Shown: positions 14,250 through 27,548 of the stretch, piece by piece
Position numbering within the stretch: the first letter of the stretch is position 1
Layout of the letters: each line of letters starts with the position of its first letter
Source: Sclerodactyla briareus
Taxonomy: Eukaryota; Echinodermata; Holothuroidea; Dendrochirotida; Sclerodactylidae
Assembly (NCBI GenBank): GCA_026419785.1
Contig: JAODTK010002076.1
Coordinates: 186,001-250,000 of the forward strand
Direction of reading: 5' to 3'
DNA length: 64,000 nucleotides
Position numbers and translations under genes: made by a program
The notes under the pieces: generated by a model
What the model saw: the letters and a program-made list of their open reading frames with translations, nothing else
Told to the model about the DNA's origin: nothing
The model's database searches: none

Positions 14250-14981
14250 CAGAGTTGTTGACTCAAGTCGATGACTTGAAACACAATTTTTTGACTTGTG
14301 ACTCGAATTGTGACTTGAAAAACGAAATACTTGTGACTTTACTTATCAAATAAAAATTTGAATGACTTGTGACCTAATTTGTGGGCATTTGACCTGCGAC
14401 TTGATTGACTTGAAGAATGTTGACTTGTTGACACTGACACTGAAAATTAGAAGAGTCTACAGTTTTGGTCCAACTGGTGAAGAAATCTTGTGCCAATGTT
14501 ATCTTGTGTTAATGTTTACAATGATATGAAGTACAAGTTTATTGCCAACCACTATCTAGTTTTGGTGTTATTTAGAGTAAAATTGGCCAAATTGGCGACA
14601 GTATCACTGTAATAAATAACCCATGTAACTAGCAATGCACGGGCACCAGTGACCTACTACTGTTGTTACGTGGTGCTCCTGAACAACTGTTCAAAACTGT
14701 ACATGTTCAGAATATAAGCCAGACTATATATTGTCATTTAATGATGGCCTCATTTCAGAATGGGATGGAGAATGGAATGCTGGCTGTAACATGTTCTCTC
14801 ATCACTGCATGATGATTCCCCACCTTTTCTTAGGAATCACATGTCTTCATGATATGGTATTAAGTAACATAAGGAGGTCTTTTCCTGGGAGGCAGCTCTT
14901 CCACCATAACATAAGAACAACTGAATCTATTTGTTCAAATACACTTGAGACTTGACAAAATTTGACTTGTCGACGACTCTG
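14250..14981. mobile_element. Candidate non-autonomous hAT-like element
   Basis: The ends are imperfect inverted repeats: CAGAGTTGTTGACTCAAGTC on the left and the complement of CAGAGTCGTCGACAAGTC on the right. The left 200 bp is a degenerate TGACTTGTGACT-type array. The CAGAG start resembles hAT MITEs, but no matching 8-bp flanks are seen, so the class is tentative. Confidence 0.5.
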
Positions 14982-17900
14982 GGCCGTTAAGTGCGATAAC
15001 CCACCCTTTCCAAGGAGTGCTCCGGATCTCAGAATGGTAATGAATCAGGGGTGTGACGTCCAAAAACCTGCCCCATACGCCCCTTCACTTCCCCATCCAT
15101 TTAGTGGACATTCAGTGAACTGCAGGATTCAACCTTTTTCTCGGAACCCAAAGGAACGGAAGTCACAGCCGACTGACAGGACTTTTCGGGAACATCCTGG
15201 AGCAAACCCCAGAAACCATCAAGTCACGGAATTACAACAGAACAATGGAGTGAAGACCATCGCAAATGCAAGTACAGCCACCTATGGAAAACCTCCGGGT
15301 GAATGCTGGAAGTGAAACTGCTTGCTTGCTTGCAAAACATCACTGATACTGCCCCGCCACTCCTCAGCCCTAAGCAAGTGTGATCAGAATACAGGAGCGA
15401 CATAGTCACACACAAAGTGCAAAGTGAAATAGTGCCCTCTGAGGCTCTGATGATGTCCATCTATTACAGACCCACATTTTCTTAGTTTCACCTGAGCAAA
15501 TGTCACAAGAGGATGCACTGATTCCATTGGTTCAATTATTCAAAGGTTACATCTCTGTGGATTTCTGAGTATCTGAGTAATCCATCTCAGTCACGATGTA
15601 ATCATCAATAATGTTCACAGTCAACACAGACTACTTAGTTCGATGAATTCCACACACTGAGTCACTGTGTGATATATTGTTCCCATATTGTTCCCATCAG
15701 TGAAAGAAGAAACTGTTGAGGCTATAGTGGACATTTCATGTTTCTCGCCAAAATGGCATATAAAATGCCTGTAAGAGTTTTTTCTGCTCGCAGCCAATCT
15801 GAATATTCACACACTATGGGGTGGTGCTCATTGGCAGAGCCTAACATGCAATTGTGCAGGACTTCAGGTATAGGTTGACAACCCTGCACAATTGGGTTAC
15901 TGCAGTATGATCTCACTGCCCATGCGCTGTTGGTGATTAACAGCTACATCAACCACAAATGAGAATAAGATTCACAGACCTCAGTATTTCCAGAGGTTGA
16001 TGAGCAGACCAATGGTCCAATTCAGAACATCAACTCTTATAGATTGCATCTTTGAGGTTGTGATAAAATTGTCCACGGGCGCTGTGAAGCTCCTTTAAAT
16101 ATTGCACGGCACAGGAGGAAGCCAGCTGTATTGATTAGGAGCAGCTAAAAGCCAAAGGATTCATCAGTAAATGTTTTCATGATCAATCTTACTCCAGGCT
16201 TTGAAGGAACACTGTCTTCATCAACATCCTGTGTTTGTCATTCGAGCTACTGGGAGCAGTCTGAAAGATTTATTATAGTACTGCAGATATCCTGCCTGCC
16301 AGATTTACTTTTTGCCATAACATAATGACAAAGGAGTAATGATGGCACAGGGGCTTTCAGTTTCGGCCGAACCTGAAAGAGACACATCATTATTTCAACT
16401 AGATGGTGATGTGCAACAATTTTTTTTATGATCATAGTCATAAAATAAAACTGTGAGCGTGAAAGTGGGAGGTTCACCAGTGCAACTACACTGTTCATTT
16501 TTTTATTTTTTTCGGAACAGAACTTTTGTATCCTGGCACATGATGAACCAGTATTGAGGGTAAAATGGTTGGAACTGTAAGAACGAAAGAATCAATTATT
16601 CATATACAATTTATGCCTCATTTTGACTTGTCAAATGGACTATTAAAGTCTGTCTAGTTAGCTTTCATAGAAGATGGTTTAAATATGAATGTCAACATCA
16701 GTGCACGAAATGTCATGATTAGAAAAATTCACATGCTCATTTGAAAAGGACCATTCTCTCCCATTAGACTGAGCACCAAGGAAGTTGTTCATACAACAAC
16801 CCCACTGCACAAAATGTTGCTATTTCCACTCTAGCAAATTCATCATGTCAAAATCTTTGCAGAATATTTCTTGGGCATTTTTATCTGGGTTGGCTGTCTT
16901 CTTCCGTATGCTGTGGCAAGGAGCTGACACTTTACTTTAGTCATTCCACAACTAGTCTAAAATCCGTGTGTGCAATACAGTGAGCATTACAAAATTTTCC
17001 ATTATTAATACAAGGATGACTACTACAAACCCACTCAAACAACCCTATTGCTAAGCTGTGACTCATGTCAAATCTACAAGCAGCAGGTCTGTGGTACTGC
17101 GTCAACCCAGAGCAACAAGTGGCTGCTCACAGAGAAACCAGTCTTCTCCTCTATGGGTGTTTAGTCGAGAACCTAGATTACGGAGATGATGTTCACAAAA
17201 CCAACCTGGATGTCAGGTATCACAAGGAAGTGCAGACTCACATCATCAGCTGCAGGGGCGACAAGAAGGGCTGCCCCTCTAATCATTACAAGTCTGCAAC
17301 CTCCCATCAACTGACAAATCTCCCCCTGAGCTCTCCAACACAGCAATCTTCTTGAGTCTTGTTAAGACATTATCGTCCTCGACGCGGTGCGTCATACACA
17401 AAATCTAAAAGTGGCCCCACTCATTCCCTTTGCGTATATATGTCAGTGGTGAATTCAAATATTGCTAGACACAGACAAGCGCCCAACATGCTGTACTGGA
17501 GTTCCTACAGTATGCAGAGCAGAAGTCGGTGTGGAGCCTTGTTGCTATGCCCCAACAGCACCCTCACTGACACAGTAATGTTATAGTGACATGTGATTTG
17601 GGCGACATGATTCGCATTTTGTCAGAATATTACAATATGTTCTGTTCGACAGCCTCCTCTAGTTGAGCTCAAAATTAATTAGCTCTAGTTTGCTCCGTGA
17701 TGTTATACTTCACGCCTAGATTTTTTTTTGTGCCAGACCATCTCTATATATTTTCGAATTAATTATGTTGTTTCTGTGCTTCCGTAATGCTTCGGCTGAC
17801 TTTTTGAATTTGTTGTCAGCGTATTCTGAAACAGGGTAACACTCAATGATGATGTTCCAGAATCTTGCACTATGGCATACTATCATTACTATGAAGCGAG

Positions 17901-18839
17901 AAAGGTCGGGGCATATGGTAGAGAAAATTCACAGATAGAGAGTAAACAAACTGAATGTGTTTCACGATGTTACACACAATAGAGCGCCTTCGCATTTCTT
18001 CTTTGTGGTCTCTGACAGGACTTCGAACAGGGCACACAATATGCATTTTAATGTCCTCTCCGCTTAATATAATAGCTCCAAGGATACAGATCACAGGATG
18101 TATAGCTCTATGGATGTAGTGCAGGGAAGAGCAAGCCAATGAGCTGAATGGAGGGTGCAAGTCGCGGAGAGAAACAACAATCCAAGCATCTTGGACAAGA
18201 CAACGATGTCCAACGAGTGATGAAACTGATAGATGAAGCTCTTCGTCGACAATGAACCAACGGGTATATTTTTAAACAGTCATGAATCTTTGTTCCCCGA
18301 GAGAAAGGAGGGAGAAGTATGGTCAAATTAGTTCAGCAGTTTGAGAATCAGATGACCACTCCAGCATCTGTCACTCCGAAGATCATATAAACTCCTAAAA
18401 CTATGTTCGAACTTGGACACCGGGTTAAGTATCCGCCTGACCATTGAATGACCACTGAAGTCAATCAAGGGTGATTTTAGCTGGGAGCCAGGCTCCGTTC
18501 GGGGCCCATGAGCAGCTGTTTGGCACCTGTGAGCTGTGAAAAACTCTCATAGATGTTGGAGAAACTGTACACTAAATGAAGCCCATTTCCATTCCCACTA
18601 AAAACACCCTTGACTGAAATACTAACAAAAAGTCCTTATGTGTGATATTCTGAAACACTAAGGTAGTAATTCCCGCTCTTCAATTCATAATTTGTCATAG
18701 CAGCATCTTAATATCGGTGACCGACTGTATTCACACGGCCCCTCAAAGCTCTATGAATGACCACCCCCCTCCCCCAACACTGTGTCTATGACTATGTCAT
18801 TATATCCCGCAACACGAGTAGTGTCTGGGAATAGTATGG

Positions 18840-19330
18840 TTTTGGGTTTGTAGCCTTAACTCTTTAACACTTTATCCGATTGATCTGAAATTTGGTAATC
18901 ATGTCAGCCCTAAGTGAAATCTCAGATGAGTTCGAAAGTGTCTGCTGCCCTCTATTTTGCAGGTTATACACAAAAGTACTGAGTTTATCCAATTTACAGA
19001 GAAGTTGGTGGGTGGTCCCGAAAAACATGACGGTGGTCAACCAGAGGTCAAATTTGTGGGTTTTGTTTTGGTGAAAATACAGAGTAAGTCCGTTTCACAC
19101 AAAACTTGGTCCTAAATAACATGATGTTGATTTCAAGGTCACCAGAGGTCAAATTTTTGTTTTTTCCAAGCAATTTTTTCTAACTTTGTCGGATTTGAAC
19201 AAACTTGGTGGATGTGTACTGTTGTTATCCTGAACAACATGGAGGTCATTTTCAAGGTCACAGGAGGTAAAATTTGCATAAATCATGTGATTTTTGTGTG
19301 TGGATGTGCTTCCTCTAAACAAGGTCCACA
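18840..19330 (+). repeat. Diverged ~100-bp tandem repeat
   Basis: At least three related units end in CAGAGGTCAAATTT-like sequence (near 19040, 19150 and 19270), each preceded by AACTTGGTG...AACATGA.GGT and followed by a T/G-rich stretch. It overlaps KLC intron 1 up to the start-exon donor region. Confidence 0.65.
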
Positions 19331-19370
19331 AAGCATATCATAGAGCGTAAAGCATAAAGCAGAGCCTCAC

Positions 19371-19457
19371 CTTTGATGACCTCCTTAGTGCCACCAACTA
19401 TTCATCCTGGTTCATGGCCTGGGGTGCCGGACCACCGGTAGAGCTCGAGTTAGACAT
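19371..19457 (-). CDS. KLC: Kinesin light chain, first coding exon
   Basis: This exon encodes the N-terminus of kinesin light chain, the cargo-binding and regulatory subunit of conventional kinesin-1. Read from 19457 leftwards it gives a Ser/Gly/Pro-rich leader (MSNSSSTGGPAPQ) and then NQDE, followed after a one-base frame change by VGGTKEVIK. That matches the family's QDEI...GTK.VI.G motif just before the coiled coil. The exon ends in AAAG|GTGAGG (donor at 19365-19370), and its last G joins GT-CTT-GAG of the exon at 11318-11486 to give G-L-E in frame, which proves the pairing. An A is missing near 19400 (GAATAG where GAAATAG is expected), which creates a false stop. I chose the ATG at 19457 (context ACCATG). 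A second in-frame ATG at 19478 has a poorer context, and TAA at 19500-19502 closes the frame upstream. Identity rests on the join to the next exon and is secure; the exact start is less so. Confidence 0.88.
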
Positions 19458-19841
19458 GGTGCCGTTTGTGTGCCTCATGACTTGAAACTCAAAACGGTGT
19501 TACTCTGCAACAATGAGAAGAGAGAATATCATCGATCCAGTGCAATAAACTACATCTTGTTCACCCAGTTTGATTATTTGTCGGAAAAACTCCTCTATTT
19601 ACTCTTCAATGATGAAATATTTGTGAGCAACATGTCATGTGGGTACATTCCAGTTTTCACAGCAAACGAGGACGATATGGCATTTCTACAGGAATTATTC
19701 ATTGTGACCTTCATTGATTGAAGCAATTGATGGAGATACAGTGCTAGGCTTGTGAAAAGCTCTTTGGAGGATTGAATGAGTCAGTACATTTTCAAGCTAA
19801 TGGAGGATCAAACAAACTATGTAGGAAACTGATAATGAAAT
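19458..19841 (-). promoter_or_regulatory. KLC: KLC 5' leader and presumed promoter side
   Basis: This is the sequence immediately upstream of the KLC start codon on the minus strand. An in-frame TAA at 19500-19502 bounds the coding frame. I see no convincing TATA box, initiator or splice acceptor, so it is unclear whether the 5' UTR is contiguous with the start exon or has an upstream exon. An 83-codon plus-strand frame crosses the region but has no recognisable similarity. Confidence 0.35.
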
Positions 19842-19845
19842 TTAA

Positions 19846-20287
19846 GGGGCAAAGTCCGAAGTCTAGCCAAAAATATTTATGTCATATAAGGGATATGTCA
19901 TATGATTGTGCATTGAAAATCATGCCAATCAAACTTTGTTTCATGTTCTAGCATGTTTGGTTATAATGTTACAAATTCTTGAAGATTATAAATTTATCAC
20001 TGCCAAGTTGGCAACAACAGTTGCAAAGCTGGCACATTGATTATGTCATGTCTACCAATTTTGAGGAAGAGGTTCTGTCTTGAATTTTCCCCCTTATAAT
20101 TGGTAGATATGACATCATAAGAAGTTGCCAGTTTGCCAAAATCACCGAATTATATGAAATTTGAGGAAGCCATATCTTCCCAACCGAACATGCTATAAAC
20201 CTGGAACAAAATGTTTTTGAATAATTTTTTTATTCTCTTTAACAATATAACAACAAAAAGAGTCTTAGATTTGTCTGGACTTTGCCT
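19846..20287. mobile_element. TTAA-flanked MITE, copy 2
   Basis: This is a diverged relative of 10676-11107 in the same orientation and nearly the same length. TTAA sits at 19842-19845 and 20288-20291, with terminal repeats GGGGCAAAGTCC and GGACTTTGCCT. Shared interior runs include TGATTGTGCATT.AAAATCATGCCAATCAAAC and the TCTACCAATTT...AATTGGTAGATATGAC pair. It lies just upstream of the KLC start exon. Confidence 0.82.
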
Positions 20288-21796
20288 TTAACAATACCTG
20301 CCATAGCATTTTCCAAGTCTGCCCAGTTAGTTTCCATTCATCTCAAGTAGGAGGATACATGTAGATTTCACTACCCCAAGCTCATAGGGGTGGGGCAATT
20401 TGGCATGTAAGAAAATAAACATCACCAGTCACCAGCACAATAAACCTATTTGGCTGATGATAAGCTTCACGTAGAGTATCATAATATGGCAGCATCTTAC
20501 AAAAGTCTACAGCAAATACTCAGCTTGATCCGCAAGTTTTTGGCTGGACAACATTTAACATCAGCATGAATATGATCTACAAGTATCTACTATCCATAAT
20601 GTGATATCAAAACACTGGTTTATCCAAAGCTCATTATTTACCCTGTGAAGCTACTTTAAGGATTAGGAATTCCAACAATCACGATGTTAGTCTGTGAATA
20701 AAAAAAGCATTGACACCTAGGAGTGATAAATACCCAGCCATGCGTTTCAGGACCGTAGCCATACCAGGGGACCTATAGAGCGGTTCATAGCTGAGGTACC
20801 AACATAAATCAGCCCTACATTCATGGCAGATATCTGCTCTCCCTCACTGAGCTTCAGGTTATCCTCCACCAACATCATGAGTGTATCACAAGTAGTACAC
20901 AAATCACAGGACAACAATGGCATGCTTCACCATTTCCATAGTATTTATGTGCTTGAGTTGTTGTAGGCCCAATGTAATCCCTGTGGTAACATAAGGTGAT
21001 TATAAATAGAGGACTTTCTTTATCACTGTATAAACAAATAGGCTAGCACTGTACAACCTTGAACCTACCTACATTACAATATCTCTAATTCTCCTACTGA
21101 TAATGATAGGGGAACTTTCACTACTTCTACCTTCTTCCTTATTGAGCCTCCTGTGACACTGAAGGACTGCACATACACACAATATATTGCCTATGCACAG
21201 TGATACTACAGGATGGAAATGAATATATATAATATCTATATTCTGGTCATCGCATTGGGCAATTGTTGTCACATGACATGACATTGAATTACCAGTAGTA
21301 TTACAAAATCATGCAAAAAGTCCCCATGGGAAAATACTATTATATACCTCCATCCAAGCAGTGACCAACAATATTAAATGAAGGCCTTTTCCCTGTGTGC
21401 CAGAAATGATCTGCGTCAAACATTGACAGCAACCTAGGGCTGATTTCACACTATCAACTTCAGTGAGTTTTCACATCAACATACGTGATCTACATATCTT
21501 TTACATATTGCAATACACATATAGCAATGCAACTGTTTACAAAAGAAAAGTCCAGCAAAACCGTTCCATCAAGCATTAGCCAAATATTGTTATTGCCTCG
21601 TCGGGGTTATATGAAACATAAATGAATTTTTTCCATCCGTGCAACAGGACAAATATTCCCATTTGTTGAAAGCTGGAACGAACCTATACAACTCTGCCTC
21701 AACATATTTAAACTGAATTGTTACAACCCAGCTCAACTCATGAAACTGTCTGTACCATCCCATTTATAGAAACATTATTTGTAAAATGATTAATAG

Positions 21797-22131
21797 CAGT
21801 GAACAAATTTAGGCAATTTCGTCAGGTAGTCCGCATCCAGATCAGATATCCCTTCAATCAGGACTACCTGCAAACTATATTTGTAAAGTTCTTGTTGTCC
21901 TATGGTATTTTTGGTGTCCCTCGGCATGGGTGGAAAAAGTTGGGAATTTGGGAAGCTCCTTCCCGGAAATCTTGCCATCGGGAGGAATCTTGCAATATGG
22001 AGGGAAATTTTTTCAATTTTGGGGGGATATCGTTGTCATATTACTTGGAAATACATTCTCCTTCCCGGGAAATTCACATTTTTTCCAGCACTGCGTCTCA
22101 GACTACCGGACTACTGTTAAATTTGTTCACG
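21797..22131. mobile_element. MITE with CAGTGAACAAATTTAG ends, copy 2
   Basis: A 335-bp element begins CAGTGAACAAATTTAG and ends TTAAATTTGTTCACG. Its 5' third matches 3592-3660, and it has an internal stem CAGGTAGTC...GACTACCTG. The interior between about 21900 and 22100 is unrelated to copy 1, so the two share ends rather than a full body. Confidence 0.68.
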
Positions 22132-25100
22132 GAATAGCCTCCATCTTGTACAGCATACAGTTTTGTCAGATAGTGTGTTTTTTCTAGTATGAAACAACTG
22201 ACTGATCTAAAACAACCATCACACAAGGTCAATCAATAGGCTATAACAAAGGTGGACAGTTGATTATTTACCACATTCACCACATTGTAATGTTTATGAC
22301 TAAATCCAGACATTTCCAGAACTGTAATTCAAGCAACACATAATATGCCAATGTAACACAACATGCATTTTCCTGTGTAAATGATGAGATATGACCAGAT
22401 GTGAACACAGGAATGTGTCAGTAGAGGGGGAGGGGGGAAGGGGTTGGTTTCAAGATTTAGACAAAGTAGTGAGTCCTCCTATGTGAAACAATTCAATTTA
22501 AGGGTGCAAAAAAGTGATAGTGCAGGCTCATAATTGTAGTAAAATACCTTAAAATTTGTCAGAAAAGCCTATTTTGGGGAAACACGTTATTTCACTTGAG
22601 TCATGGGAGTCTCAGGTAAGTCTCAGGTATGCCATGCTACAGGCACTTCCACAGAAAGGAAGAGAGGGGAGGAGGGGGAGAGGCTACTTTTATTTAATAT
22701 TGATGTACAATTGACATTAATTAGTACATTCGGAACTTGTTTTCTCTTATGTTGGGTCACACTGTCTGCAAACTCCCCTCCTTTTTCTTTTTGGAGGGGG
22801 GAGGGGGGGACATAAACATGTAATGATAAAGTGCAATTGCTCAGCAAAAGATGGGGGGATTTGATTTGAATTCTATGGGTTCAGGAAGCGAGGTAAGGCT
22901 CATCAAGGGACCCTGGCCATATTGATCGTGGATGAGCACCTCAATACCGCCGCCTTCTTCTCGACCATGCTCAGATGAGATCGGGGTAAGGGGTGTAACT
23001 AACCCAACTGCTCCCGACTGCCATTTCAACATCCCCAAACGAAAGGATGATCAGTGAACTCCAAGACCCGACCAAGACCAAGACCTTGCCCGTAGCAAAT
23101 GCATTCTCTATGCAACCCATATGCATTTATTTGGAAGCAGACCATGCACTCAAGTGGAGGCTAATCCAATTGTTCAAAGTTGAGCAACTACCTTGAACAG
23201 GAAAGCTCCTACATGGAGCCAAACACGAACAACATAACAAAACACTCCTCTCTCTTCTCTACAGCACAGTAGGCTAAACCCCTGAAACGTATACAGCAAG
23301 TATTGGTATAATCTAAAGTCTTCCTCTAGTTGCTTTTCACATTCAAAATACAGTAAATACTATAACCGACTACTGACAGCCCAATTACCCCCTCCCAGTG
23401 ACTTAAGTGGAGAGATACAGGGGAACCATACCCCTCCCCCTCCTATCGAAAAATGACAGAAACACTACAGTGAGTAGGACAGAACCTTATTAGTGCTTCA
23501 GTCAAGGGGGATAATATGGGCAGTTCAATGAGTTTGGCAAAACAGCACCCCCCCCCCCAAACACCCACCCCCCACACCACCCTTCTGAGATAACCAGTTA
23601 TGTATGACCATATTCTTCCCCAGCCTTCAGGTAACACAAAATAGGCCTATTAAGGAGCAAATGTTACAAAATCAATCAGATTCCATGTAGTGGACAAAGG
23701 GGCTGAATAAATAGTCTGTTCTGTGGAAGAAACATTGCCGAATAATTGGGCCGAAAATAATTACCATGATATTAGGGAAGAGTGCAGGCGGAGAGCTTCA
23801 TGTGAGCAGTACATGAGGTAAGCCCTAAAGATCAATTCAATAGTTGTCCTATAAAGTTTTTAGATCAGACAAACCATACGTCTCATTTATAACAAACAGG
23901 GAGGGGAATATCCTAGGCCAACTCTATATCCCAAACCCAAAAATTGCAAATTATATGTTCCAAGACACAAGGACTTACCAATATATTAAAATTGGAAGAC
24001 AGTAATTCTCACATACGCACGAGCCAAGGCTACACAATTCTAATTCCAATCCTTTTCAATAGCAGTTGGTACCAGCACCCCAAAACATGGCAGCATCTGA
24101 AGATTATTCCACTTTTGAAGTGATCTTCAATACAATGTGATACAATCTGAAAGACAACACTTAGCAGGAAAATGACTGGAAACCCTACAAATACTCCCCC
24201 TACATATGTACAAGAAAACTACACACTACGCACTGTCGAGAAATGTTGGCACAACATCTCATTAGCGGAGAGATGGACGGTACAAGGATATCTGTGCGTG
24301 CATGCATGATGGAAACCTCGTGCCAGCTCCACACGAGAGGCAGACTTAATGGAAATAGCGTCAGAGCTTTATTGGCAGACTGTGCCAGTGCTCATAGCCA
24401 CACCTTGAATAATGCTAGTAGGCTGGAGGATGAAGGGAGGCCCGATAATGGGGGCTCTCTCTATGAATACAAACCATCCTCGACACATGAATTAACATAA
24501 ATGCGACAACGATGGCTCAACAACTTGGCACGCAACTCTGATATTTCCGTGCCCGCTAATGATGACGTCAAAAGCCAGGCTTTGAGAAACCGTTGGACGA
24601 GAAACGGAGGACTTACCACGCTCAGGTGATAATTCTGGGAGAATTAGAGATGTAAAAAAATGCAAAGGAGTACAGATAAGTGAAGTGTGAGAATAAATGT
24701 GATCAGTGCAGGCCAGAAAACAGAAGTATAGAATCAGAATCCCTAAAGGCACATAAAGGGTAAATTGGGCAGATTAGAAAAGCATTCTCAACTTAAAGAT
24801 ATCTATCGCGTAGGCTACAACTAGAATAAGAGTATTTGCCAATGTTCTTGCACCTTGTTTTTTTCTGCCATTCCTAAAACTAGCCCATAAAGCAGCCATT
24901 GGGCCGAAAATGCAATTGGTACTGTAGTTATGAATGAATGCGAATGCATTTTTCAAATCACACATGATACTCTGGAAGAGTAAACACACCCCCAGCCCCA
25001 CACATTGAACATGTAGCAAAGAGGATATGAAGTCAATTCAGTTTTCCACTACTTGACTCATTCTGTCAAGGCTGCATTGTAAAGGCTGCATTGTAACTGG

Positions 25101-26138
25101 TATACAAGCCACAGCAGGGCTCGAAATAAGCAGTCGCCCGCTAGCTGAATGCTAGTGAAATCCGCTACAGGCGAGTGAAATACAGTTGCTTGGTAGCCTG
25201 TTTGACTTTTGACTAACCACCTAACCTATGCATTTTTATTCAGTCACCCTATAAACATTTTCCATGAGAGGGGGACTACTCTTTGTACAGCAATGTTAAT
25301 GACTAAATTATTATTTCAAATTTCCAGTACAACTAGGCATATATAAACAGCAGACTGGGACGCAACATTTGCGCCGCCGACTTTGCAGTTGGTTGCAGTT
25401 GTGATTTTATGGTGTATTATCAATGCCATGTGCACCGCATCAGCATCGCAACTAAATAACTGCGGCAGCTTTTGTGGGCTTCCTGGAATTGTATTTTGAC
25501 GGGTCTACCCGTGACTTGGGTAATGGTAGTTGGGAGGGAACATTGCCAATGGTGCAGACCCAAGTGGCTAATAAATATTTAACAGAAACATGTTTTCACT
25601 GGCTAGGAGCACATAAAGAGCTGTTATTAGTCAATAGGGCGGGTCAGGTCAATTATGGGGGCGTCCTACTCTTGGGTCCCAAACTGAAACCCTCTCCATT
25701 GCAATTGCTTAATACGCCTATGAACATGGTATTATGAAAACTACTTATTGCAGGCTACGAAACACGCTTCGGCACTTACAAAAAGCTTGAGATGGCCTGG
25801 CCCGGCTTCGAGTACCTTTTTTTTAATGGAAAGCCATGGCCCATTATTGACAAAACTGCCAGGATGTCCAATTATTTAGGCCATTCAGCATTTGGGTATG
25901 CATAAGTTTTGTATAAGACTGAGCAGGGCTGTATGCTAGGGTCATCTCTCACGGGGGAGGTGTCAATTCCTCAATTTCAGGTTTTCCTACAACAGTGAAC
26001 CGCACTGACACTAGGTCAGTGTCACTAGGTCCTTCATCAAAAATCAAGTCCTAGAAGAAATTCACATCATTTTGCTATTTTCTGGGCCCTCAGCTCTTAG
26101 GAATTAATCAATTACTTAAACTGATTAATTCGGTTAAA

Positions 26139-26169
26139 AGGAAAAAAGCATAGGCTATGCTTTTTTCCT
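26139..26169. repeat. 31-bp near-perfect palindrome
   Basis: Arms AGGAAAAAAGCATAG and CTATGCTTTTTTCCT flank a single G. Directly upstream a second stem, AATTAATCA...TGATTAATT, spans 26102-26130. Confidence 0.9.
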
Positions 26170-27526
26170 GGGTCCCCACCTATCAATGTTCCAGTACCTG
26201 CAGAGGGATATTTTAGAAGTGCAATTGAAAAATATTGTAAAATATGACAGTTGCAAAGTTCTTAAATACAGTAGCAATGCATGTAACACCAGCATTTTCA
26301 TCATCTAAGCAGTTTGTGGATGGTTTTATTGCTGATAGGGGTCTAATTTTCAAAGACTGCAATTTTCATTGATTAAATGCCTGTAGGCTTTCTCAATTTT
26401 GATACGTGGTGGGCTGGAATATATATTTGAATCATATCAAGTGATCCAAAGTTTATAAGGTTACTACAATAGAGCAAAAATTGTAAGATGAATATAGGCA
26501 GGAAATTAATACTGTTCATCTGATAATGGATCAGCCCCAGACAAATGGATAGGGCTTATATAAGCCTGTTCATGGTATGAGATTATAATCATAATGTGTC
26601 AAAGGTCATGGTGGAACTAACCGCTCGATTTGCACTTACAGTGTTCCAACCAATCTTTCAAAACTCCCCTAACAAAAGCTACACATCCTCCCAGCACAAA
26701 ACTCACAGATTTCCCCCATACTATATTAACAACAATATTCCCGACAAGAAGGGATGAATTGGTTGCGTAGTGGTGAGTTGGTAACAGTTTGAAAATAAGC
26801 TGTTATGATATATAACTATGGAGAGAAGCTCGTCTATACCCCTGGTGATTCTGTGGTGAGCATGCGCACATGTAGGTAAATTTGTTCTAACAATCAGATT
26901 TTCCACTAATTCTTATATTTTGCGAGCAAATTTTGAATTGAAGAAATATTCCGGAGCAAATTTTGAATTGAAAGAATATTCTGGAGTACAGTAGTTAGTG
27001 TTGTCATATACACAAATGGCCTATTACTAAGGTAGTACTGCAATTATTATCCAGACCATATAGGATCATACCCATTCTGGTAGTGTGTCCAGGTCGCATG
27101 CTGAGGGGAGGGGGGGGGGAGGTGGAAAAGGATGAAGTCCACAAATATCGAAGGCTTCAGAGAGGCTGTAGGACAAAACTCACAGAGTTGATCACTGATC
27201 TCAAGTGACCTTACAAATTTTCACAACTGAGTATAGGCTTCCCTTTAGTAAATAGAAAATAGGCTTTGCATCAATCGTAAATTAGCCATTTATCTTCTCC
27301 ACTGACCTGACTTTAACTGTTAAATTTACCAATTAATGTAGACCATATCCACCAAGTTTCATGAAAAAATCAACAAAGGATTAAATGCAATTCAACTATA
27401 CACATTAGACACTCAATATATCGCCAATGCCCGAATAAGTTTTGTGTACCACCAGAGTAAAAAGTCTTTAACGCACTGCATATCAATGCACCTATTGGTC
27501 ATGAGCCACCCTGTCAAGAACTTTCT

Positions 27527-27548
27527 GGCTGTCTATTAATAGACAGCC
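27527..27548. repeat. 22-bp perfect palindrome
   Basis: GGCTGTCTATT is followed immediately by AATAGACAGCC. Confidence 0.92.

Larger units (their letters stand above)
11487..19370 (-). other. KLC: KLC intron 1
   Basis: This phase-1 intron lies between the two KLC coding exons (donor at 19365-19370, acceptor at about 11487-11494). It contains a TIR element at 14250-14981, a short TTGACTTGTGAC-type array inside that element, a GC-rich stretch at 12780-13120, and a diverged 100-bp tandem repeat near 18840-19330. Reading frames up to 117 codons occur at 12776-13126, 14962-15315 and 17065-17355, but none has splice sites or a family signature I can support. I see no further gene. Confidence 0.8.

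Noticed and set aside
17065-17355. 96-codon plus-strand frame
   Set aside because: No splice or promoter context and no recognisable family; consistent with chance in an intron of this size.
20780-20930. 56-codon minus-strand frame with LVEDNLKLSEGEQ-like peptide upstream of KLC
   Set aside because: It looks protein-like but has no credible acceptor or donor and no family match; the length is expected by chance.
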